Origin: Tubulanus polymorphus
Taxonomy: Eukaryota > Nemertea > Palaeonemertea > Tubulaniformes > Tubulanidae
NCBI RefSeq assembly: GCF_964204645.1
Contig: NC_134025.1
Location: 12,901,001 to 12,965,000, forward strand
DNA length: 64,000 bases
Direction: 5' to 3'
Part shown: piece after piece, positions 55,270 to 64,000 of the stretch
Layout of the letters: every line of letters starts with the position of its first letter
How positions within the stretch are numbered: position 1 is the first letter of the stretch
Notes under the pieces: generated by a model
The model's input: the letters and a program-made list of their open reading frames with translations, nothing else
What the model was told of the DNA's origin: nothing
Database searches by the model: none
Translations under genes and position numbers: made by a program

Positions 55270-58200
55270 CTGCGGTATGGAAAGATAAAATCGGAAAACC
55301 TGAAACCAAGAAAAACCGGGTCGTATAGAAAAACCATTGGCGATCAATCCAAATTTAGAAAACATTGGCAAAAACCATAGGAAAGGGTACAGTACTTGGA
55401 TGGAAATACCGGGTGATCTTTAGAAAAAGGACAAGAGATGCTAATATATAGAATCCCACACTAATGATGAACTAGAAAGTTTGAAATGTTTCCTATGAGC
55501 TAATAATTTACTCAACATTTTAATTTTATCCCAATAGTCATCTTCAGGAATACTTCACGTATTCGTGAACGATCCCCTAAGATGGCTATCAGGATATAAT
55601 CGAAACATTTAATCGAATAAAACTATTAGCTCATAGGAAACACTTTGGACTTTATTTTTCATCATTAATGTGGGATTTTATATATCAATTTCACGACACA
55701 GATATAGCATTTCATCAATGGTTAAGATAAGAGGCTAACTGTGTCACCGAAATAGTGTCTAGTACACTGGGACAATCCTAAATATTTGAGAATCATTGAG
55801 AGTATCGAAACATTTGATCTGGACAATATGATTATCCATGCATAGTGATAAAATGTTTCCAGACATATGGTGAGGTATATTTTTTTATTCATTTTCAAAT
55901 GAAAATTCCTTGGGTCCAGACAGCTTTTGTAGCGATAGCTGATATGAGTTGAGGTGGGTACAGACTGCTTTAGATTAGTAGAATCTTAATTCAAAGCTGT
56001 GATTTCCTTCTGGCGTAAATTTACCTGTTCTCTACCTTCAGTTAATGATGTCGGTACAGAAATTGCCATTTCTTTTCGCTGTTCTATATGACAAAGATCA
56101 GCTAATAATTCAGCTGTCATTACTGAAATATCAAACAGATCACAAGATCACAAATCAATTGCACAATTATGCATATCTTTCATGAAATGCGAACATACCT
56201 TGAGAATCACTGAATAAGACCTTTATATGAGTCAGGGAAAGAGAAGCCAGCGTTGATTCCACATATTTCGACTTGATGCTATAAGACATTTTCAACAATT
56301 TGATTTTACATTCAATTTAGTACGCGATCACAGTTCAAATAATCTTGATAAGCTTAAATAATAAGTTTGAAGAAAAATACATACAACTTCCAATTTCAAT
56401 AACCTAAAACCTAGTTTGTAATTACCTCAAATCTATGGCTGTGCAGCAATTTTCAGTAAGTATTGTGAACGTAGCCAAAATAAGAGGTCAATAGAGAAAA
56501 TTTCATAATCTTAATTGCCATAAGTCAGGGGGGACAATAGGGGATATGAATCCATGTTTTCACGCAAGAAAATTTCAGATATTCACAATTCACAAGTTTA
56601 AATAATGAAAATGGTTAGTTTTTATGAAAAAACGATGCGTTAAAGTTGTAACAACCCAACTATGGCACTCAAAACCATTACAAACAGGCAAATGAATGTC
56701 TATTACATAGCCTCACTTGCCATATGTCAATAAACCATTCAATTCTGACGAAATTAGATCCGAATCCCCATCCCAAGTACCAATCAGATTCGAATTTTCA
56801 TGGGAAATGTTTCATTGATTTCACAAAATATGATATATGTCAAATTAACGGTTCACAAAAAATTGAGTTACTAAGTGGTTTTGGTCTTAATGACAAGCTT
56901 AAATGTACTTATAAAGGATAATGTGAGAAAATGCTACTTACAGAGGTTTTTCAGGTATTTTTTCATCACCGGGTTTGACACGATCTTTCTCCAGTACCAA
57001 ACACGGTCGGTCGTAAAGTTCACACATATGTCGCAATCGGTCGAGCAGTTTACCTTTATTAGCACCATTCATAAAATCTATGTGGATGAAAATAACCTTA
57101 ATTATTGAAATGCAAAAATTGTTACTCAAGTGATATAAAACTGTCCAAAAAAAACTTGCAAACAAAATATGAATTTCATTCCAAAGGCAAATATTTTTTT
57201 CAAAGCGTCCACTATCAGATTAGTCAAATCACCATTCAGTTCATGTTCGACTACTGTTCAATTCAGGACACTTCCTGAATGAACTGAGATCAAATAAATA
57301 AAGGATCCAAGTTGACTATATCCTTGTTCTATTGTTCATAGCCAAGTGTACAATTTCTGGTTGTACAAAACCCTGAACATCTCTAATGATAAAATACCCA
57401 GTAGGTAAATCTGATTCATCATAGGTTAACCTTCCATCTAAAATACCAAAATATTCAAGCACTAAATGTCTTCTAGCACTAAACCAGAGCCATGTTAAGC
57501 CAGTTTCCAGCTACCTCATTCCTACTGCTCGCCAAAACGCTGAAAAACTGGTCCCGAGTTGGAAATTGAGCTAGGAAATATACTCGGCAGGAAATTTCTG
57601 GCGGGAAACCAAACATGAAAATGCTTACTGCAGCAGTTTTCAGACTGGTTAGATATGTTGGCGAAGAGTACTTTTTACTACTGAAGAGATTTTACTACTG
57701 AAATGAAAAGAAGCGTTGAAGTATTACCGGAAAAGTTTTTGCGTTCAACAGCCATCCGATTGCTGACGATAAAATCACACCCTGTCAACTGACAAACAAC
57801 TGGATTTAAGTTGTGTTCAAGTCTTAAAGCTGATACAAGATCCTGGATAGAAAAAAAAAACAACACCAAAATTAAATCAAGAAGCACAGACAAATGCCAT
57901 TACCAGTATTCTACAACAGTGGAGAGATAATCATTATTTATATTGTTCATTATTCGCAGGTTGGTTCAGGAAGGAAACAAATTTATGTACCTGTGCACCA
58001 TTGATTTCGCGTGAATCCACTAGAATCACTAGCTTATCCTTACGAGACAATTTCTGGAAATAATTTCAATAACAGATCATACATGTGCACGTGTAAATTG
58101 TATGCAATGCTGAAGACCTATTTCCACAGTTGTCGGTTTACGCAAGACACTTGTTAGAAAAAAATTATCAGTTCATTTCAAATTGTTTTCCACTAATAGC

Positions 58201-61200
58201 CAAAATTTGAACCGGAAACTGTGGAAGTGGGCGCTGGTATTCACATACTGGGACATATACATACTGTAGTATAAATAGTGACAAATCAGGGGTTGTTTTC
58301 TAAAAAAAATTTTATATTCAACCTAAATTCAAATGACTTGAGTTAACCCCTAGACCAGTATTGACTTAAACCCGGAAGGTAAAACAATCAATATTGAATT
58401 GAGATAACCCTGGGTTTAAGTTACCAGACCCTAGGTTAAAGGTAAAACTAATCTATACTATAGGACCTAAGGTCCTGAGCTCCTGATGTCCTGATTCATA
58501 ATCGAAATGAAAATAATTTTCATTGATGCAAATTGGTTCATTTTCTACAAGTGTCAAGGGGCACTGGCCACTATTGTCATTATAAAATTTCCTAGCTTCC
58601 CGAGAAAACTGGCAGTGACTAGAACCCAACTAAAATAGTGGCAGTACTGAGACAACAATATACGATTTATAAGACATCAGGTTTTGTGTAGACTGAAATA
58701 TTTTTTCTACAGTTATTGTAAAAGGCATTGGCAAGGAGAGCAGATCCAACTGCTAAGCAATTGACAACGAATGTGTCGTATAATCGAATTTCGAATATGA
58801 CCGTAGAGTCTCAATTTTTACCGAGAGATTCAAAACTATTCTTACCGGTGAAGATGTAAGAGAGTGTAGAACTGGACTAGAAATCTTAGAAAAATTCCCT
58901 GTTTGACGAGAGGACGATCCATTATTGACAACTTGAGAATCTAAACAACTGATCGCCGAAACATTGTTTATACTAGAAGTCTGTTGTTGTTTGTTGCTCA
59001 TTTTCCTGCGAAACTCTTCCTGTTTCTGTTGTTGACGTTTTAACCTTTCCTCGCGCTGTTTATCACCGTTTCTGCTTGGAATGTTGGAAGTAGTCTGACT
59101 ATCACCCAACTGAGTTTGAATACGATTATCTACAACTGGTTTCGCGGATAAATCCTGACTATTATGACGAATATTCGAAATGTTCCTCTGCGAACTTTTA
59201 ACAGCAGCAAATGATACCAATCCATCATTTTCTGTCGTCGGTGGTTCGGACGGCGTCACAAAAGTATTCATTTCAGGAATTTGTATACCCTGAAATTCAC
59301 TATCGCTTAGATCGTCCAAATCGTCTAGTCCTAAATTAAACTGCGGTTCATCATTGATATGATTTACCTCATCAGCTTTTGGATCAAAATCTAACCCTAA
59401 ATCAAATAACGGTCTATCATTTTGAACCACATTCGATAACTGACAATTGTCTTGACTATTTTTTTTCATTTGACAACGTTCGTAGAACGTCGGTGTCCCA
59501 GTTTTTGAAGCAGCGCAATTCCGACTAATTGGCTCGGCCAAAATGTTGCGAGTTTGCGTGCTGTATATATTTCTGATCACTTGATGACTTGATTGTTTTA
59601 AGTCTATTTTCGGTGACTGAACGAGAGATGTGTCACTGTCATCAAGAATTCGCCTATTTTTTGTTTTCAACTTCACCTTGTTTACTGCAGGAGAATTTTT
59701 TGTCGCCTGGGTCGCACATACGCCATTAAGAATATCCTCCTGGTCACTGTCGGATGATCCCTGGATACTTTTGATACGGTGCTTGCCCTGAATAAGACCA
59801 ATTACTTTCTTCTTCTTTGATTTATTCTTTTTCTCCGCTTTTGCAATAGGACTGTCCTCATCACCTAGATGTGGGAAAAGTTACTATGTAAACCATAAGT
59901 CTTTACTCAACACATTAACCTGAGAGCTTGAGAAAGTTCAAGATAATATACTTTAATTGTCGAGTTGTGATTGAAATAAGTATTCATTACCTGTATTGTA
60001 TTGTTATTTTCAAAATTCTAAACATAATGTCGTGGAAATAAACACATTTCACTCAAACTTCCCTTGTAGTATACAGTTGTAAGCAAAGTTTACTGACTTA
60101 AATGGACCACCCTCGCTTGTGTACAAAGGAATAAACGCTTTTTATAGATGCAGAGTAGACTCCTCCAAGAAGTTTGAATTAATTGGAACCAGTAATTTTT
60201 GTTTGCGTAAGGGGATAATTTGAATCAGACAATGAAATTTCCATTGCAATGGTTCTAAGATTTGTGTTCGAGTTTATGAGATATTTTGACTCAACGACAT
60301 TTGAGTTTAGAAGAGTCTACTGCTTATTTCCGAAGGAAAACTCTTACCAGAATTCTCGTAGTCACTTCCAACACAGAAGCTGTCCATTTCATAGTCATCT
60401 AGATCTTCCTCTTGAATTGCCTGAGAATAGACATTCATACTATGGTGTTGGTTGTACTGTAATTTGAATCGTCCAGGCATTCTGTTAGCAGCCGAATCCA
60501 TTATTGATCGCATATACACTGCCTGCATATCCATTGAAGTATCTGCAGTTAAAAGAAATATACTCTGTACTACAGTAGACTCCACCTAAAACCGTACAGT
60601 TGGGGCCTTCATTTCATGTAACTATTTTACCGGATAGTGTGGTATTACCAAATAGAGCGCTACCAGACTAGGTGATATTCATGTATGGAAACAGTTTGAT
60701 ACATATACATAGAAGGAAACTGTTTGATTTCATGTGCAATCTTGCAATGTCAACAATTTTCCCTGACTTTTCCCTGATATTTAGTTTAAAAAAAATAAAA
60801 TTCCCTGATTATTCCCCAACCTTTTCGAAGAGAAGGAAATTCCCTGACTTTTTCCGGATTTCCAGTAAGAAGCCACCCTGTTATTACAGGCGCTATCAGG
60901 ATGCAATTTATGATCACCAGTCATCAGAATACGGTATTATTTTCAAGTTTGAGAGGAATATGATAAAATACCGCGGTATTGATAATCAGCAGGTATGCAA
61001 CAGTTGTTGGTGAATGCAGGAGCAAAATTTCCCTACAAAACTTCGAAAATTGCTGATTTTGGTGAGTTCAAGTTACACATTTACAACACTCGCTTTAGTG
61101 AATCCAGTTTGGTAAATCGTTTATGGACACAGTTTAGTAACCAGTTTGTCAAATCAACTATAGTTGGTGAGCAAGTTAGTTGCAATTTAGTAACCAAAAT

Positions 61201-64000
61201 CCAACATGGCGTCCTCTTCAATCATGGCTTAAGACACCTATTACAGACCATCATCTATCAATGATTTTGTCACCACTACGCACATTTTCTTTTCAAGTCG
61301 CCACCTTAAATTGATTCGACTCATTGAAGAGAAATGATTAGATTTACAATTCCTTTTCGATTTCCGACGTAAAATCGGATTCAGCTATAAACTGAACCAG
61401 ATTAAACTAAACTGAATCAGATTCAATTTCATAGAAAGCCTCTCGATTCACCAATGGAAGGATGAACAGACGCTCTATCGGATAGAGTGAATGCAATATC
61501 CGTCTAGAGCTTTGCCCCTAGCAACCTAAAAATATTCCATGCCCATTAATTGCACTTTTATGAAGTCTTTAGTTATTGTTAATGGGTATTTCTTAATGAA
61601 ATTTACCATTATGTACTTTTGCAATTACAGTACTCATTAACAATACAGCAGTGGGTTTAGATTCCTAATAGAGTGCTTACCTTCTTGAGTCATCCGAGAG
61701 TGGTCGTTGATAAAACTTGCTTCGAGACGGTCCAGGTGGCTTTCGTCTTCATCCGAAGAACAATTATTGTATTCATCTGATAATTCTGCTTCTTCGTCCA
61801 AAAAATGACATTTTTTCTTCTTAGGTTTATTTTTGGTTACCTGGTTTTCTTTCAGTGACCCTTTTAGAAAGAAATACATAAAATGAATTGTGCATTATAC
61901 AATTCTGTTGACAGCAATTTCTTTCCCTCATGTAACCTTTGCTAGTAATTGTTGGAACTTTCACTTCAGAGCACTCAAAATCTTCATCACTTGAGCCCTG
62001 TTCAAATAAAAAAACTGTAACAATGAATAAATGTAAACATATTATGAATAGGTCAAAAAATAAATAAATAGATTTTCTTCATTTCTAAAAATGATCTTTA
62101 TTCTCAAATCAAATTCTTCTTGATGTGATAGAACAGCGGCTCTCCCAGTAACATCATCATCATGAAAACTAGGTCAAGCATCGATTAGTAGAACACAGCT
62201 GATCCAAAAAATCAAACTACAAACCTCTAGTAAGCTCTTTTTCACCCTCGAATGGTCTTTCATACCAGTAAGTGGCCCGAGAGGAGTTTTGAATTCTGTA
62301 GCCATTTGTTCTTCTGCTTAAATTTCAAACAGACACACGTGTACATGAGAAAATAAAGTACCTATAAATTCAATAGCAATAGTCATATACATCAAAGTAA
62401 AATTAACCAAATTGAGAGGCATGGGGTGCATGGCGAGACCAGAGAGGGATGAACTTGAGAATATTTCATGCTGTGGAAATACCTGTAAATTCTGGCGATT
62501 CCACAATAACAGCCTTTTTCTTTTTTTTCATGACAATTTCATTTTCAGATTCCAGAGAACATGGTGACTTCTTAGGTTCCAAAATTGTACGCCGTTGAGG
62601 CAGTTGAAATCCTTGGCTAGCGCCCGAGAAAGCTCCTGCTTGCTGGACAGCCCCATCTAAATCAGCCCATGTTTTTTCCCCTAAGCCATTCAAAAAGTCA
62701 TCATCCTCATCACTGAACAGTTCGCAGCTGGAAACCTGCATTTTTTGTACATCGGTCTGTTTCGAATCGAGAATGTTAGCCTCATCCACAGTTTGAAAAC
62801 CTTCGAGATTTGGCTTTTTAGCGTCTTTCTGTAGAGAACTATCATTTATCGAATGTGCCCGTTTTCGATTCAGCTTCAAGGAAAACAAATTTTTTGATAC
62901 ATCTCCTCCCGAAAAATTCCTGGCCACCGATTTTGGCGTCTTTATAATTGAGGGAGAATATCTCTGATATTCTTTTATTTCCTTCTCTGTTTCAATTGTA
63001 TCTACCGCATCAGCATTTTTCAAATTATCGGCATACAGTGGTGGGGTTCTAATCTGACTAGAGGTTAACATCGACGGTTTCAGATGCAGGTTATCTTGAG
63101 ATGGGGGGATTATGTCATTATCTTCGTCAAAATCATCAAATTCAAATCCTAAATCAAACAGAGGCGGACTCCCACCATTATCCCTGACAGCTTCCAACAC
63201 AACATCACTGGATTTAGAAGCACGAGCAGCATCTTTGTTTGTTTTCTGTGCAGTACCAATAGTTGTAATCTTATCAGCATTGCAAGGTATTTCACCGAGA
63301 CTTTCTAAAGCTTGAGTAAATGTCAACTGACTTGTCGAATGAGATTTTACAAATTTCCCATCTTCTTTCATTATCAATTGTGGCGGCTGCATGGCTGCTA
63401 ACAATAAATCATCATTATCATCGAACAAAGAATCACAGTTTGAACCAAACTTCTTCCTATCAGCAATAAGTGGTGTACTGCAAATCTTGTTCATGTGTGA
63501 AGCAGAATTTTGGGTCACATTGCCCATATGTTTCAATTCTAGATGTACTGGGCTTTGGGCACTTTTTCCATGAGGGGTGTTTCCAGCAAGTACCTTAATT
63601 GGTGTAATGGTAATAGGTGAGCACGTTTTCTTCAAAATGATATTGTTATTATTACGATTCACCTGTTCTGGTTCCAAGTACTGTTTGAACAAGTGATTTT
63701 GTATATTTTCCGGATTCAAATCCATCTTTCCGAGAGCATCCTGAAAATCTTCATCAGAATCATCAAAAAGATCATCAGATACATTATTGACAATTGCAAA
63801 ATCTGGAGAGACAGCAGCGACTTTCCTCAAGGTCTTCTCAGTGATAGGCTTTTCAATTACCTCAAAATCGGGTTTTAGCACATTTTTTCCAGACATAGGA
63901 TGAACATCACTAAATGGATCTATTTTCACTGTGTCTCGAACAACTGAAACCTTTGCTCCAGGCTTATCTCCCTTCTTGACTGGTTTTGGAGGTTGGTACA
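54867..64000 (-). CDS. FANCM: FANCM, C-terminal part (5' end beyond window)
   Basis: Fanconi anaemia group M translocase, which remodels stalled forks and recruits the FA core and BLM-TOP3A-RMI complexes. Minus-strand exons: >64000-62483, 62313-62225, 61997-61937, 61860-61681, 60542-60348, 59864-58846, 58053-57991, 57842-57728, 57077-56942, 56278-56199, 56122-56025, 55269-55205, 54960-54867 (TAA). Phases agree; one short segment (about 11 residues, equivalent of ALQFYLSIPN) between 56025 and 55269 was not found. Collinear with human FANCM: acidic middle region, FLDDEAELS block, (M)(Q/R)A(V/I)YM(R/K)S block, DSFCV block, then ERCC4/XPF nuclease and HhH domains. The helicase exons lie to the right. 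The nuclease signature is unusually complete (see findings). Confidence 0.93.
55441..55686. mobile_element. 246-bp foldback/MITE in a FANCM intron
   Basis: ATCCCACACTAATGATGAA...TTTCCTATGAGCTAATA at the left is inverted at the right (TATTAGCTCATAGGAAA...TTCATCATTAATGTGGGAT). Complementarity continues, with gaps, to a central ACGTATTCGT palindrome. Nearly the whole element is one long imperfect hairpin. It occupies the intron where the expected short FANCM exon was not found. Confidence 0.8.
56025..58053 (-). CDS. FANCM: FANCM ERCC4/XPF-type nuclease exons
   Basis: Exons 58053-57991 (KLVILVDSREINGAQ), 57842-57728 (LTGCDFIVSNRMAVERKNFS), 57077-56942 (D...FMNGANKGKLLDRLRHMC, CLVLEKDR), 56278-56199 (KYVESTLASLSLTHIKVLFS) and 56122-56025 (MTAELLADLCHIEQRKEMAI). 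The Asp after ERKNFS is encoded by G (57728) plus AT (57077-57076). The ERKxxxD signature is therefore intact, whereas human FANCM has ERRxxxE and no DSRE. Confidence 0.92.
58846..59864 (-). CDS. FANCM: FANCM 1-kb linker exon with two further FDLG-like motifs
   Basis: 339 codons, phase 1 in, phase 0 out (TTCACCG|gtaag). Lys-rich start (KKNKSKKKKVIGLIQG), then RPLFDLGLDFDPKADE (about 59415-59368) and EPQFNLGLDDLDDLSD (about 59346-59299), and a charged coiled-coil-like KQREERLKRQQQKQEEFRRK. Corresponds to the variable linker before the nuclease domain. Confidence 0.9.
60348..62313 (-). CDS. FANCM: FANCM exons 62313-62225, 61997-61937, 61860-61681, 60542-60348
   Basis: They encode MATEFKTPLGPLTGMKDH; GSSDEDFECSEVKVPTI; KKKKCHFLDEEAELSDEYNN...SSDEDE; and SMDMQAVYMRSIMDSAANRM...DSFCVGSDYE. 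The last two blocks align with human FANCM around KFLDDEAELSEED and MRAIYMKSL...EDSFCV, which fixes the identity. Introns carry decayed TTCCCTGACTTTTTCC-type repeats (60750-60860). Confidence 0.9.
62483..64000 (-). CDS. FANCM: FANCM large middle exon (runs off the right edge)
   Basis: Open from the window edge to ACA G|gtattt at 62483. The protein is disordered and acidic, with repeated LFDD-type motifs (DLFDDSDEDF, SLFDDNDDLL, ELFSDEDDDFL) and PPLFDLGFEFDDFDED at about 63164-63117, which resembles the human MM2 (RMI-binding) core FDLGF. The GTG at 63929 is not a start; the frame continues upstream (YQPPKPVKKGDKPGAKVSVV). Confidence 0.9.

Noticed and set aside
63112-63878. Several plus-strand ORFs opposite FANCM
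   Set aside because: Shadows of the minus-strand FANCM exon, which aligns with the family in phase.

Overview
The window is animal nuclear DNA: AT-rich, intron-rich, with short exons bounded by GT/AG sites, and crowded with small inverted-repeat transposons, tRNA-derived elements and tandem arrays. Three metazoan gene families are recognisable once their exons are joined: the mRNA export receptor NXF1, an astacin metalloprotease, and the DNA-repair translocase FANCM. The GGCCTA-rich repeats, the compact MITE families and the astacin-EGF-CUB-TSP1 architecture suggest a marine invertebrate. I cannot name the species.

Layout. 1-8 kb: a possible last exon of a plus-strand gene (671-793), a 1.25 kb TIR element, a decayed LINE reverse transcriptase fragment, and the 5' exons of an unnamed zinc-finger gene on the minus strand (7963 down to 3970), with a frameshifted foreign ORF decaying inside one of its introns. 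8-25 kb: essentially gene-free. It holds a foldback-like element built from about 27 copies of one 16-bp core, a 1 kb direct duplication, two tRNA-like MITEs, a 31-bp minisatellite of nearly 3 kb, and a second copy of the 1.25 kb element that splits that minisatellite. 25.6 kb: one orphan terminal exon. 27-44 kb: NXF1 (+), 21 coding exons traced to the stop codon plus a phase-compatible candidate 5' exon. 48.4-52.4 kb: an astacin-EGF-CUB-TSP1 protease (+), missing only its signal-peptide exon. 54.9-64 kb: the C-terminal two thirds of FANCM (-), running off the right edge toward its helicase exons. The protease and FANCM are convergent.

Most interesting. (1) The FANCM C-terminal nuclease domain keeps every acidic residue of the XPF/Hef signature (DSRE, CD, ERKxxxD) that vertebrate FANCM has lost; the last Asp codon is only created by splicing. 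(2) The same FANCM carries three copies of a PxF(D/N)LG(F/L) motif matching the RMI-binding MM2 core. (3) A 2.5 kb element has ends and an internal array that are all permutations of one 16-bp core. (4) Two MITEs with different termini both carry a tRNA-like pol III core. (5) The NXF1 intron at the position of human intron 10 would put a stop codon at its second codon if retained.

The three recognised genes are unrelated in pathway (mRNA export, extracellular proteolysis, replication-fork repair); nothing suggests they form a functional cluster. All exon boundaries were read by eye from splice consensus, reading phase and family knowledge, and were not checked against transcripts.
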